Assembly (NCBI RefSeq): GCF_001310275.1
Contig: NZ_LGYZ01000109.1
Coordinates: forward strand, 1 to 64,000
Direction of reading: 5' to 3'
DNA from: Nocardia arizonensis
GTDB taxonomy: Bacteria > Actinomycetota > Actinomycetes > Mycobacteriales > Mycobacteriaceae
Length of the DNA stretch: 64,000 nucleotides
Below the pieces are notes generated by a model. The model saw only the letters and a list, made by a program, of their open reading frames with translations. It ran no database searches and was not told the DNA's origin. This document shows, one piece after another, positions 45,163-55,163 of this stretch. Position numbers and translations under genes: made by a program. Position 1 is the first letter of the stretch. Each line of letters opens with the position of its first letter.

Positions 45163-46608
45163 TTGCCGAAACGCCGAGCTACCGCGGTCATTACGGCGCT
45201 GCTATGCGCGACGGTGCTGCTGGCGGGGTGTACGCGTTCGATATCGGGGCGGGCGGTCTCGGTCTACGACGATCCGTTCAAGGTCGCGGGGCTGCCAACA
45301 ACCAGCGGTCCCAGCGGACCGCGAGCGAACGTTCCCGACAGCACGCTCACGGCCACCGACGGCGACGGCGGCGGCACCGACACCCTCGCGCTCAACGCCA
45401 TCGACGATATCCAGACCTACTGGCGCGGGGAGTACGCGCACTATTTCGACGGCCAGTTCACCCCCGTCGACCGGCTGCTGTCCTGGAATGCCAAGGCGCC
45501 GCGCAACCAAGCCAGGGAATTCTGCAAGGAGACCACCTACCACCTGGTCAACGCCGCCTACTGCCGACTCGACAACTCCATCGGCTGGGACCGCGAGGTC
45601 CTGTTGCCGACGATGGAGGAGACCTTCGGGAAGATGGCGGTTGTCATGGTGCTCGCCCACGAATACGGCCACGCCATCCAGAACATGGGCAAGATCGTCG
45701 ACGCCGAGGACCCGGTGATCGTCAAGGAGCAGCAGGCCGACTGCTTCGCCGGAGCGTTCATGCGGCACGCGGCCGAGGGCAAGGCCGCGCACTTCACCAT
45801 CAACACCTCCGACGGCCTGAATTCGGTGCTGGCCGCCACCGTCGCCATCCGCGATTCCGATCCCGACGATCCCGAGAGCGTGCACGGCTCGGCCTTCGAA
45901 CGCGTCACCGCGGTGCAGATCGGGTTCACCGACGGTCCGGGGGCATGTAAGAGAATCGACATCGACGAGATCAACCAGCGGCGCGGCAATCTGCCGCAGT
46001 CGTTCGAGGGCGACGACCGGCGCGGGGAGTACCCGATCACCAAGGACAGTCTGATCGAACTCGGCAAGGCGCTGAACGCGATACTGCCGGTGCCGAAGTC
46101 ACCCAGCTTCAGCTATTCCGGAGCGAATATCGATTGCCGTGACGGCGCGGTGACGCCACCGGTGACCTACTGCCCCTCGACCAATACCATCGCCACCGAT
46201 GTGGGCGAACTGGCCGATCGCGGTGTCGCCGACACCGACGTGGACAATCCGTTGCCGCTGAAGGTCACCGGCGACTACAACGGCTACGTGGTGTTCATCT
46301 CCCGCTACACCCTGTCCGTCCAGCAGAGCCACGGCCAGAAGCTCGTCGGCGCCAAGACGGGTCTGCGCGCCGCGTGCCTGGCGGGCGTGGTCACCGGCAA
46401 GCTCTCCGATCCGAACCGCTCCAGGACCGAGGGCGATATCACCCTCGCCGCGGGCGATCTCGACGAGGCGGTGTCGGGTCTGCTCAACGACGGACTCGCG
46501 GCCAGCGACGTACAGGGCAAGACCGTGCCGAGCGGATTCTCCCGGGTGGACGCCTTCCGCGCGGGCGTGCTGAACGGCGAGAACACCTGTATGTCCCGCT
46601 ACTCCTGA
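45163..46608 (+). CDS. Zinc metallopeptidase lipoprotein (YpfJ-type)
   Basis: A 481-residue exported protease. The signal peptide ends in LLAGC, a lipobox. The peptidase domain has the zinc motif VLAHEYGHAIQNM, with the third ligand region EQQADCFAGAFMRH downstream, as in neutral zinc metallopeptidases of the YpfJ family. The C-terminal half holds two Cys-rich segments and no further motif. Start is TTG at 45163, chosen because GGGGGAG lies five bases upstream and the signal peptide begins there; the longer frame has neither. It starts the plus-strand block inside the ESX-4 locus, divergent from the FHA-ABC exporter. Confidence 0.88.
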   Translation: MPKRRATAVITALLCATVLLAGCTRSISGRAVSVYDDPFKVAGLPTTSGPSGPRANVPDSTLTATDGDGGGTDTLALNAIDDIQTYWRGEYAHYFDGQFTPVDRLLSWNAKAPRNQAREFCKETTYHLVNAAYCRLDNSIGWDREVLLPTMEETFGKMAVVMVLAHEYGHAIQNMGKIVDAEDPVIVKEQQADCFAGAFMRHAAEGKAAHFTINTSDGLNSVLAATVAIRDSDPDDPESVHGSAFERVTAVQIGFTDGPGACKRIDIDEINQRRGNLPQSFEGDDRRGEYPITKDSLIELGKALNAILPVPKSPSFSYSGANIDCRDGAVTPPVTYCPSTNTIATDVGELADRGVADTDVDNPLPLKVTGDYNGYVVFISRYTLSVQQSHGQKLVGAKTGLRAACLAGVVTGKLSDPNRSRTEGDITLAAGDLDEAVSGLLNDGLAASDVQGKTVPSGFSRVDAFRAGVLNGENTCMSRYS

Positions 46609-46620
46609 GCCGTTCGCGCG

Positions 46621-47925
46621 CTAACCGCCGAAGGGCGGCGGCGCCGCGGGTTCGTAGCGCAGCACCCGATTGCCGATCATGACCTCGGTGCCCTGCACCA
46701 GGATCATCGGCTGATTCGGGGTGAGCCGGACCCAGTCGCGATATCCGGGCAGCCGGGTGCGGGTGCCGTTGGTGGAACCGCGGTCGATCACGGTGACATC
46801 CCAGTTCACCAGGTGGATCTCGGCGTGGGCCCTGGACATGCCGCCGGAGGAGTCGTCCACCTTGAGCGGGACGAGTCCGCGCTGGGCGGCCTCGGAGTGT
46901 TCGGGGTCGCGGCCGAGGATCGCGTCCGCGGCGAGCATGTAGGTCATGCCGTCGTCGAGGACCAGCATGCCCAACGGCGGCCGGACCACTTCGATGAGCG
47001 CCTGGGTCTGATCCACCGGCATACCGCACACCGTGCAGAACGCCGAGCGTGGATCGCTGGGATGGGCTCGGGCGCATTTGAATCCGAGAACCTTCACGGT
47101 GAGCGCGGTGGCCTTGGCGGTGGCCTCGAGCCTGCGTTGCAGATCCGGGTCGGGACGCGGCGCCGGATTGGTTCCGCCGAGCTGGGTCACCGCCTGATGC
47201 GGATCCTGGTGTTCCACGGGGGAATCCAGCATCGATGTCGGCACCTGATTCGCCGTGACCTGCGGTCGCGGCATCGACTCGGCCTCTCGCGGTGCGCGCA
47301 CGGGCTCGGGGTCGATCCGCGCGGTCGGCAGCGGTGTGCGCTCGATACGGGCGGCGGTGCGCCCGTTGTGAATCGCCGCGGCGCGGCCCCGCGGCGACCA
47401 CACGATCGCGCCGCCCGCCTCCGCGATGCCCTCCACGAGACTGCCGATTCCCCGCCGCGGCGGCAGATCCGGTACGAGGCCGTCGGCCCCGTCGACGTAG
47501 AGGGCGGCGGCCAGCGACGGAATCGGAGCCACCCGGTCGACGGTGAATGCCGCGTCACCGCCGCGGAACAGCTCGATCCGGTCGTCGTCGGCGAGCACGG
47601 CCGTCACCGCGCCGTGCAGGAAGATCGCCAGTCCCCCGCCCTCGGCCTCGGACAGGATGCCGAAATCGATCGGCACCCCGGGACTGATCTGCTCGGCGAC
47701 CTTCATCAGCCAGCGGGTCGCCTGGCGAGCCACCACCGCGCCGGGCGCGTCGGGTTGTTGTTCGACGGCCTCGACGACAAGTTCGGCCAATGACTCGAGG
47801 GCGAGGACCGCGGGCGAATCCGGGGTGAGCCGGCGCGGACCCGGGTGCCCGACCAGGATCAGCGCACCCGCCACACTGGCCACGGCGTGCTCGCCCGCGA
47901 CGACCTCGACCTGCCGATCCTTCAC
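46621..47925 (-). CDS. FHA-domain protein with Cys/His zinc-finger-like motif
   Basis: A 434-residue soluble protein. The N-terminal part (about 1-200) looks folded (VVAGEHAVASVAGALILVG and FLHGAVTAVLADDDRIELFRGGDAAFTVDR, recalling a GAF- or PP2C-like fold). A Pro-rich linker follows, then CARAHPSDPRSAFCTVCGMP (about 300-320), a likely zinc-binding knuckle. The C-terminal FHA domain (about 340-425) has ILGRDPE, MSRAHAEIHL and GSTNGTRTR. It should read phospho-Thr marks from a kinase such as the one at 53189. Start GTG at 47925 with GGAGG eight bases upstream. Convergent with the metalloprotease after 12 bases. Confidence 0.82.
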   Translation of the reverse strand: MKDRQVEVVAGEHAVASVAGALILVGHPGPRRLTPDSPAVLALESLAELVVEAVEQQPDAPGAVVARQATRWLMKVAEQISPGVPIDFGILSEAEGGGLAIFLHGAVTAVLADDDRIELFRGGDAAFTVDRVAPIPSLAAALYVDGADGLVPDLPPRRGIGSLVEGIAEAGGAIVWSPRGRAAAIHNGRTAARIERTPLPTARIDPEPVRAPREAESMPRPQVTANQVPTSMLDSPVEHQDPHQAVTQLGGTNPAPRPDPDLQRRLEATAKATALTVKVLGFKCARAHPSDPRSAFCTVCGMPVDQTQALIEVVRPPLGMLVLDDGMTYMLAADAILGRDPEHSEAAQRGLVPLKVDDSSGGMSRAHAEIHLVNWDVTVIDRGSTNGTRTRLPGYRDWVRLTPNQPMILVQGTEVMIGNRVLRYEPAAPPPFGG

Positions 47926-48105
47926 CGGTATCGGCCTCCGCCGCGAGCCGGGTCCAGGGTCGTCGTCATACCCAACAGGGTAGTGGTCCGGCGCCTTCGG
48001 CGACGACTCTCCCACCACCGGGTGACCACCCGGATAGCGGTCGCTGAGCCCGGCATCTGTCCGGTAACTTCGAATGGCACATACGGGAGGAACGAGGGCC
48101 CTGTC

Positions 48106-49311
48106 ATGGTTCGGATTTCGCGCATCGCACTCGTCGCGGTCTGCGCGCTGGTCGCCGGGGTCGCCAGCGCCTGCGGGGGCATCTCGGGGACAGCCGTGCC
48201 GGGCGAGATGGACGTGCGCAAACTCGAGGTCGGCACCTATCCGGTCGACGCCTACCACTACGACCAGGAATCCTCGGGCAAGGGGTCGCTGCTCGAAGGT
48301 ATGCGGATGTCGGAAGCCGTGGTGCCCGCCATCTCCGTCGACTCATCGCTGAAGTACGGCCGCGGCTCCACCGTGGTCGGCGACAGCACCGCGGCACTGG
48401 ACTTCGTCGCCAACGTCTCCAAACCGGTGCTCGACAACCGCAAATTCGTGGTCGGATTCGTCGCGGGCGGCGCCGACAAACCCGATCCCAAGGGCGAAAC
48501 GAAGCCGCCCGCGGACGCCACCGCCATCACCAATCTGGTGATGCGATTCCCGGACGAGGCTTCGGCGAAACTGGCCGCGCGCGAACTCGAGGACGCCGAC
48601 CTCGGCGTCTCCCCCGACAACCGCAAATTGCCCTCCACCAAATATCCGGACGCCTATGTGCACTGGCGTCCCGGCATCGCCACCGTCGGCGCTTTCCACG
48701 CCTACCGGGAATTCGTGATCTCGCTGTTCATCCAGCGTCCCCGGGCCGACAGCACCGACCTGCTCAACTGGGTCGACCGCACGCTCGCCGCCCAGGTGCC
48801 CGCGCTCGACGGCTTCCGCGCGACGCCGGTGAACCAACTCGACACACTGAAGGTCGATCCCGACGGCCTGCTGGCACGGGTCGCGGTGGCCGAGCGCAAG
48901 GGGCACTCCCCCGATCCCGACACCTTCGCCGTCTACGGCCCCGAGCACCAGATACACGCCGCCGACGACGAATCCGTCACCAAGAAGCTGCTGGCCGACA
49001 CCGGGGTGGACAAGATCGCGATCGTCGACGCGAGTTCGGTGTTCCGCGCCCGCGACGCCGATGCCGCGCACGCCCTGCTCGACGGATTGGTCGGCACCGT
49101 CGGCAGTTACTTCGACCCGATCACCGCGCCCAAGGACGTCCCCGGCGCGAAATGCCTGCAACTCAACAGCAGCGGCGATCAGGAACGCGATTACAAGTAC
49201 CGGTGCTATGTGCCCTACAAGCGCTATATCGGAATCGTGACCAGCGACAAGGAGCCCGACGTTCGCCAGAAGGTGGCGGCGCAGTACGCCCTGCTGGCCA
49301 ATAGCCTCTAG
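48106..49311 (+). CDS. DUF7373-type lipoprotein, paralogue 1
   Basis: A 401-residue exported lipoprotein. The signal peptide ends VASAC; the mature start ISGTAVPGEMDVRKLEVGTYPVD is shared in pattern with the next three genes. Two similar lobes follow, each with repeated motifs (VMRFPDEASAKLAARELE; VFRARDADAAHALLDGL), and the protein ends KVAAQYALLANS. There is no enzyme motif. ATG at 48106 has GGGAGG upstream. It is the first of four tandem paralogues. Confidence 0.82.
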   Translation: MVRISRIALVAVCALVAGVASACGGISGTAVPGEMDVRKLEVGTYPVDAYHYDQESSGKGSLLEGMRMSEAVVPAISVDSSLKYGRGSTVVGDSTAALDFVANVSKPVLDNRKFVVGFVAGGADKPDPKGETKPPADATAITNLVMRFPDEASAKLAARELEDADLGVSPDNRKLPSTKYPDAYVHWRPGIATVGAFHAYREFVISLFIQRPRADSTDLLNWVDRTLAAQVPALDGFRATPVNQLDTLKVDPDGLLARVAVAERKGHSPDPDTFAVYGPEHQIHAADDESVTKKLLADTGVDKIAIVDASSVFRARDADAAHALLDGLVGTVGSYFDPITAPKDVPGAKCLQLNSSGDQERDYKYRCYVPYKRYIGIVTSDKEPDVRQKVAAQYALLANSL

Positions 49312-49481
49312 CCCGTCGACGGCATCGGCCGGATCACGGTGACCGCGACGGGCTCACGACGGTGCAGTACCATGCCGCGGGTACGCGACGGCGGGGGAGC
49401 GTGCGGCTTGCCGGAGTGATTCCCGGCGCTGCGGTTTCGTCCGAGGCGTACCGAACGCCGACGATTCCGAACGGGGGCAGC

Positions 49482-50678
49482 ATGAGATTTCGCCGCGGTC
49501 TACTCGCGCTGTTCGTCGCCGCGACGGTGACGGGCTGCTCGGCCACCATCTCCGGCACCGCGAATCCGGGGCTCACACCGGTGGACCCGGCGACGCTGCG
49601 GACCGGCGCGTATGTGCCGCAACCCACCGCCTACACACCGAAGCTGTACACGATCAACGACATGCGCCTGATCGAGGCCCGGCGCATGCTCGGCTACCTG
49701 GTGCATCCGGCCTCGATCGACGCCGATCTGACCCAGGTCGGCGACGTGCGATTCTTCGATGCCGCCGACTCCCCGTTCACCCAGAAGACGCTGCCGGACG
49801 AATACCGCCCGGCCACGATCGACAACAACATGCTCGCGGGCGTCTACGTCTCGCGGATCAACGAGAATCTGCGCAGCCGCAAGAAGTTGATCGTCTCGGT
49901 GCTGCGATTCCCGACCGATGCCACCGCCGCGAAGGCCGCCGAGGACTTCGGCCGGATCGCCGCGAATCCGCAGACGCACCCGCTCACCCTCGACGGACAT
50001 CCCGAGGTGCGCGCGAGTTCGCGTGACGACTCCGCCGGACTGGCCTTCCTCAGCCGCGGGCCCTACGTGATTCTCGTCAACGCCGGCGTCCCACAGCCGG
50101 ATCGGGCCGCGGTGACCCAGGTCCTGCTGACCACCGTCGAACGCCAGCTCACGCTGCTCGACCAGCTGAAACCCACACCGTGGGACGATGTGCTCGATCT
50201 GCCCCTCGACACGGACAGCATCATGCGCCGCGCATTGCCGAAGGCGCCCGACTACAGCGACCCGTTCACGACCGACAGCGATTTCGGCGTGTACACCCCC
50301 GCCGCCGAGCTGCACTTCGAACGCAATCCGGTGCAGGTGAAGAAGGCATTCGACGACGGCGGCGTCGATCTGGTCGGCCGTCGCGCCGCGGTCGTCTACC
50401 GTGCCCGGGATCTGCCCGCCGCCTTCGCACTGCAATCGGCGCTGATGATCGCGGGCCGCAACGACGAGATACTAGATTCACCGCCTGGCCTGCCCGATGT
50501 GCGCTGTCTGCGTCTCGACACCCGTGATTTCGTGCGCAATTACGACGAGTTCTGCACGGTGATCCGCGGCCGGTACGTCGCCGTGGTGGTCGCCGAAACG
50601 CCGATCGCCGCGCGCGTTGACATCAACCTGTACCAGCGCGCCGCCGCCCAATACGCGATCCTCGCCAACAGTGAGTAG
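49482..50678 (+). CDS. DUF7373-type lipoprotein, paralogue 2
   Basis: A 398-residue paralogue of the preceding gene. Lipobox VTGC, then ISGTANPGLTPVDPATLRTGAY; shared features are VLRFPTDATAAKAAEDF, VVYRARDLPAAFALQSAL, a CRLRLDTRDF-type Cys region and the end AAAQYAILANS. ATG at 49482 with GGGGGC upstream. The divergence from its neighbours is large, so the duplication is old. Confidence 0.82.
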   Translation: MRFRRGLLALFVAATVTGCSATISGTANPGLTPVDPATLRTGAYVPQPTAYTPKLYTINDMRLIEARRMLGYLVHPASIDADLTQVGDVRFFDAADSPFTQKTLPDEYRPATIDNNMLAGVYVSRINENLRSRKKLIVSVLRFPTDATAAKAAEDFGRIAANPQTHPLTLDGHPEVRASSRDDSAGLAFLSRGPYVILVNAGVPQPDRAAVTQVLLTTVERQLTLLDQLKPTPWDDVLDLPLDTDSIMRRALPKAPDYSDPFTTDSDFGVYTPAAELHFERNPVQVKKAFDDGGVDLVGRRAAVVYRARDLPAAFALQSALMIAGRNDEILDSPPGLPDVRCLRLDTRDFVRNYDEFCTVIRGRYVAVVVAETPIAARVDINLYQRAAAQYAILANSE

Positions 50679-50685
50679 GGCCGTC

Positions 50686-51870
50686 ATGCGAATCCGCTAT
50701 CCACTGCTGTTCCTCGTCGCGGCGCTCGCGCTGGTGTCGGGCTGCTCCGAGCCTGCCGAGCCCGCGGCGCCGATCATCGACTACGAGGCACTGGATTCGG
50801 GGAACTACCCCACGACGCCGCGCGACCTGAGCGCGCTGGACGATCCGAAGTACGGGCCGCTGCGCGAGGCGATCCGCATCGGCGCGACGGTGCCGTTGGT
50901 ATTCGAGACGGATCCGAGATTCACCTTCCAGCGGCTCACCGGACCGCAACGCCGGGTGATCCCTGGGGTCGCGCCCGCGGTGTACGGCATGGAGGAAGCT
51001 GAATTCAACGAACTGACAACGGGTCTGGTGGCGGGCTGGTGGACCAGTGCCGAACGCCGTGCGAACTATTTCCTCGGCAGGTCGGTCACCGCCGACGCCC
51101 TGCGCTTCGGCGACGCCGCGGCGGCGGAGGCCGCGGGTGCGCGCCTGGCCGATCGGGTGGTCCGCAACGTGGCGAGCGGCGAGACGGTGACGATCCCGAA
51201 CTTTCCGGCGGCTCGGGCGTATTTCTCCCCCGCCAAGCGCTACCTCGACATCTGGATGCCGCATCAGTCGATGCTGCTGTACGTGCACGTGGACGATCCG
51301 GTGTCCGAACCGCTCATCGCCGATCCGCTGGTCGAGATCGCCCAGCGCGTATTCGCCGCCGTGATCGATGGATTGCGGAACTACGACCCGACGCCGGTGG
51401 ACCGGATCGCGGCGCTGCCCGCCGACGTCGACGGTATGCTCGCCCGCACACTGCCGCCCGCGAAGATCGCCGAGGCCAAATCCGACACCCGCTCGATGCT
51501 GCTGCCGTCGCGGGCCGCGCTGCACTACGCCAACAGCCCGGCGACCACGAAGTCGGCCTACGACGACGCGGGCGTCGACCTGGTCGCGGCATCGGACGCC
51601 GAGGTCTACCGCGCCCGCGACGCCGACGGCGCCGCCCGGCTGCTCGCCGCCCTCGCCACGGAGCTCTCCGACGACGGCAAGGCCGCCCCCGCGCCCGCGG
51701 GGATGCCGAACGCGCGCTGCTTCGAGTCCAAGGACGACAAGCGCGCCACGCGAATCACGCCGACCTGCCTACTGACCTACGAACGGTTCGTCGCCCGCGT
51801 CACCGGCGCGAACACCCAAGAGCTGCACCAGAAGGCCGCGGCCCAGTACAAGTTGCTCGCCGCCCGGTGA
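50686..51870 (+). CDS. DUF7373-type lipoprotein, paralogue 3
   Basis: A 394-residue paralogue. Lipobox LVSGC, then DYEALDSGNYPTTP; LRFGDAAAAEAAGARLADRV, VYRARDADGAARLLAAL and the end KAAAQYKLLAAR match the shared plan. It starts seven bases after paralogue 2, so the two are cotranscribed. Confidence 0.82.
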   Translation: MRIRYPLLFLVAALALVSGCSEPAEPAAPIIDYEALDSGNYPTTPRDLSALDDPKYGPLREAIRIGATVPLVFETDPRFTFQRLTGPQRRVIPGVAPAVYGMEEAEFNELTTGLVAGWWTSAERRANYFLGRSVTADALRFGDAAAAEAAGARLADRVVRNVASGETVTIPNFPAARAYFSPAKRYLDIWMPHQSMLLYVHVDDPVSEPLIADPLVEIAQRVFAAVIDGLRNYDPTPVDRIAALPADVDGMLARTLPPAKIAEAKSDTRSMLLPSRAALHYANSPATTKSAYDDAGVDLVAASDAEVYRARDADGAARLLAALATELSDDGKAAPAPAGMPNARCFESKDDKRATRITPTCLLTYERFVARVTGANTQELHQKAAAQYKLLAAR

Positions 51871-51911
51871 TCGGCCGCCCGAGCACGCGCATACCGGACA
51901 GGAGTGCCACG

Positions 51912-53129
51912 ATGCGATCGAGACCGGCCCACCCGGGCCTCGCCATGTTGACCACGGTGCTGCTGACGCTGGGCCTCGCGGGCTGCGGCACGGTGGTCGA
52001 GGGTGTCCCGACGCGCGTTCGGCCCGACATCTCCGCGCTCGACGTGGGCAACTACCAGACGGTTCCGCGCACCGTCGGCAATGCCAAGAACCAGCGGCAG
52101 GCCCGAGCGCGCGAGTCACAGCGCCTGGGCGACTACGTCATCCAACCCGCGGAGGCCGACCCCTCCTACACCGAGGACGCATGGCTGCTGCGCTCCCATA
52201 TCGTGCTCGACCGCAAGGCGCTGGGTTCACTGGTCATCAACGACACCTTCAACGATGTCGCCAAGGATCTGGTAGCGGGCTGGGTCAATGCCGAGGCGAC
52301 GCGCGCCGACGGCGACGCACCGCAGCGCACCGCGAATATCGCCGTGCTGATGTTCCCGACCCCGGAGATCGCGAAAGCGGTGGGGCCTACCCTGGAACAC
52401 GACGACTTCACCTACAACCGGGACAACCAGCCGCTGACCATCACCGACTTCTCCGACACCACGGCGCACTGGCGGCCCGGCGTCTCCTCGATCGGCTCGT
52501 GGACCGTGCACGGCCGGTATGTCATCTATATCAAGGTCGTCGACGACACCGCCGCTCCCGACGCGGCCGCGCTCATCGGCCATGTCGTGCGGCTGCTCGG
52601 CAAACAGATCCCCGCGCTCGACCAGTTCGCGCCGACACCCGACGCGGATCTGCCGCGCATTCCGCTCGATACGGACGGATTGCTCGGCCGGACGCTGCCG
52701 AGTTCCCCCGACGCGCCCTTCCGCCCGGAGCCGGACGGAATCTACACCGGCCGCGGCATATTGACGCTGCTGCTGCACAGCGGCCCGGAGACGCTGGCCA
52801 GACTGCGCGGCCACGACGTGGACCTGGTCGCCTTCGGCAATGCCGTTGTCTTCCGCAGCCGCACGGCCGCGGGCGCGGAGGGGCTGTGGCGCGATTGGCA
52901 GCTGTCCAAGGATCTCGATGACGATCAGCGGCTGGTGGATCCGCCCGACCGCGTCGGCGACGCGATCGAATGTATCGCCCAGTACGGCGGAACCACCGCG
53001 AACAAGGTCCTCGCGGGTCACCTGTGCATCATGCGCGTCGACCGCTACGTGGTGCAGTCGCGCAGTAAGCAGCTGCCCGATCTGTACCAGCGGATGTCGG
53101 CGCAGTACGCCCTGCTGACCAGCGGATGA
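51912..53129 (+). CDS. DUF7373-type lipoprotein, paralogue 4
   Basis: A 405-residue paralogue. Lipobox GLAGC, then TVVEGVPTRVRPDISALDVGNYQTVP; shared blocks VLMFPTPEIAKAVGPTLE, VVFRSRTAAGAEGLWRDW and the end MSAQYALLTSG. It has a longer signal peptide than the others. ATG at 51912 with an AGGAG site. It is followed after 59 bases by the Ser/Thr kinase on the same strand. Confidence 0.82.
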   Translation: MRSRPAHPGLAMLTTVLLTLGLAGCGTVVEGVPTRVRPDISALDVGNYQTVPRTVGNAKNQRQARARESQRLGDYVIQPAEADPSYTEDAWLLRSHIVLDRKALGSLVINDTFNDVAKDLVAGWVNAEATRADGDAPQRTANIAVLMFPTPEIAKAVGPTLEHDDFTYNRDNQPLTITDFSDTTAHWRPGVSSIGSWTVHGRYVIYIKVVDDTAAPDAAALIGHVVRLLGKQIPALDQFAPTPDADLPRIPLDTDGLLGRTLPSSPDAPFRPEPDGIYTGRGILTLLLHSGPETLARLRGHDVDLVAFGNAVVFRSRTAAGAEGLWRDWQLSKDLDDDQRLVDPPDRVGDAIECIAQYGGTTANKVLAGHLCIMRVDRYVVQSRSKQLPDLYQRMSAQYALLTSG

Positions 53130-53188
53130 CGCCGCGGTGATGGAGTATGGACGCGGCCGGAACGACCGCGATCGTTGAGGAGGACCGA

Positions 53189-54757
53189 ATGGCGTTGCGA
53201 CCCGGCGCGATCGTCGGCGGCTACCGGGTGCTCGATGTGCTCGGCAGCGGCGGCATGGGCACCGTATACCTGGCACAGAATCCGATTCTGCCGCGGCGCG
53301 ACGCGCTGAAGGTCCTCAGCGCGGACCTGTCCACCGACGCCGAATTCCGCGCACGCTTCGAACGTGAGGCCAATCTCGCCGCCGCGCTGGACCATCCGAA
53401 TCTGGTCGCGGTGTACAACCGCGGCGAGGAGGACGGTCAGCTGTGGATCGCCATGCAGTACGTGGATGGCACCGACGCGGCCGACGAGGTCGCCAAGGGT
53501 CCGGCGGTCATGACCCCGCGGCGCGCCCTGCGCATCGTCACCGAGGTCGGCAAGGGGCTGGACTACGCGCACCGGCGCGGCCTGCTGCACCGCGACGTCA
53601 AACCGGCCAACTTCCTGCTCGCCACCGCCGACGCCGACGACGAGGAGCGCGTGCTGCTGACCGACTTCGGCGTGGCCAAGGTCGCCGAGGACGGCCAAGA
53701 CCTCACGGCCACAGGAAATTTCATGGCCACGGTGGCGTACGCGCCGCCCGAACAGCTCATGGGCTCGCACCTGGACCCGCGCGCCGACATCTACAGCCTC
53801 GGCTGCGCCTTCTTCAAACTGTTGACCGGCCGCAATCCCTATCCCTCGCCCCTGCCCGCGGTGGTCATGATGGGACATCTGCACGAGCCGCCGCCGAAGC
53901 CGACCGCGGTGCGCCCGGATCTACCGCCCGCGCTCGACGCCGTGTTCGAGAAGGTCATGGCGAAGAATCCGGCGCATCGCTACGCCACCTGCCGCGAATT
54001 CGCGCAGGCCGCCGAGGCGGCGCTCTTCGGTGTGCCGCAGCGGTTCCGCGCGCCCACCGATCCCCGGATGCCGTACGCCGGCGCGCAGGTGAGCGATCCG
54101 CGCACCGCGATCACCGGTCCCAGTGGTCCGCGGGCGTACCACCCGACATATCCGATCGAGCCCACCGACCAGCATCTGGTCGACACCCTGCGCAACGACA
54201 ACGGCGCGCGCTCACGCACCCGAAAGCTGATCGGCGCGGCGGTGCTCGCCGTGGTCGCCGCGGTCGCCGTCGCGGCGGGGACCTATTTCGTGGCCTCCGG
54301 CGAGGATTCCGGCGGCGCGGGCGGGGATCGGATGGCCGCCGTCCGCAATTCCTATCCCGAATTCGACGGAAAGACGGTCACCGCGATGAATTTCGGCAAC
54401 TCGACGCTCTCGGCGGTACTCACGCCGAGTCCGCAGGCGAAGTTCCTCCAGGACATCGGATTCCGCTACGACTCCGATTACAAGGCGGTCGGCGACGAGA
54501 AGTCACCGCGTCCGCTGTCGGTCACCCTGTCCTCGCTACGGATCGATTCCGAAGTCCTTGTCGTACTGCGCACCGACAAGGACGCCGGAAAGGGCGGATT
54601 CCGCGGTCTGCCCACCGGCATCTCGAATAGTTCGGCCCGCATCGTCGTCGTCGACGACGTCGCCACCGTACAGGCGTTCCAGGTGTGGACGGAGCAGTCC
54701 GACGGGGTGCTGATCGACAAGATGGTGCCGGTCATCGCGAAGGCGCTCCGCAAGTGA
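53189..54757 (+). CDS. Transmembrane Ser/Thr protein kinase with exported domain
   Basis: A 522-residue PknB-type kinase. Glycine loop GSGGMG at 19-24, K41 for ATP, HRDVKPAN at 134-141, DFG, and the PEQLMG segment are all intact. A juxtamembrane linker leads to one membrane helix (about 352-375), then an exported domain of about 145 residues (NSYPEFDGKTVTAMNF to VIAKALRK) that could sense envelope ligands, unlike the kinase at position 39. ATG at 53189 follows GAGGAGG. It lies directly after the lipoprotein array and before the WXG100 pair. Confidence 0.94.
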   Translation: MALRPGAIVGGYRVLDVLGSGGMGTVYLAQNPILPRRDALKVLSADLSTDAEFRARFEREANLAAALDHPNLVAVYNRGEEDGQLWIAMQYVDGTDAADEVAKGPAVMTPRRALRIVTEVGKGLDYAHRRGLLHRDVKPANFLLATADADDEERVLLTDFGVAKVAEDGQDLTATGNFMATVAYAPPEQLMGSHLDPRADIYSLGCAFFKLLTGRNPYPSPLPAVVMMGHLHEPPPKPTAVRPDLPPALDAVFEKVMAKNPAHRYATCREFAQAAEAALFGVPQRFRAPTDPRMPYAGAQVSDPRTAITGPSGPRAYHPTYPIEPTDQHLVDTLRNDNGARSRTRKLIGAAVLAVVAAVAVAAGTYFVASGEDSGGAGGDRMAAVRNSYPEFDGKTVTAMNFGNSTLSAVLTPSPQAKFLQDIGFRYDSDYKAVGDEKSPRPLSVTLSSLRIDSEVLVVLRTDKDAGKGGFRGLPTGISNSSARIVVVDDVATVQAFQVWTEQSDGVLIDKMVPVIAKALRK

Positions 54758-55163
54758 GATCGCGCGAAATCCGGCGCGGCAGACCGAAGTCCGACGTTGT
54801 CAGGGCGGCGCGGCTTACACTGAAAGGCCAGTAGCGCTGGTTCTCGCCATTGGGTAGGGTGAGGCCCAGCCAGCCCACTCGCCAGTTCAGGTGGAAGCAG
54901 CAGGGGGAAGGAGGGGAGCGATCGCGCTGGCGGCGACCGATGCGAGACGGCACCGCGGTCGAGACCGTTCGGGGGGAACGCATCCAGACCCTCCCGTCCT
55001 CGGTGTTGCCGGTCGACAACGCGCACGCTTCGAGCCGCGATGAAACTCCAGCGAGATTCCTCTCGAACTGGGTGGAACCGATTCGGCACGGCGAGCGTCC
55101 AACCATATGAACAGGGTCAGCTCAGACTTCGGGCCTTGACCACGAGCAGGAGGAGGAGCCGCC
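54758..55163. other. Intergenic region upstream of the WXG100 pair
   Basis: About 406 bases with no supportable gene. The last 20 bases carry a strong AGGAGGAGG ribosome site for the first WXG100 gene, and a promoter for that pair is expected here. I see no terminator after the kinase. Confidence 0.45.
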
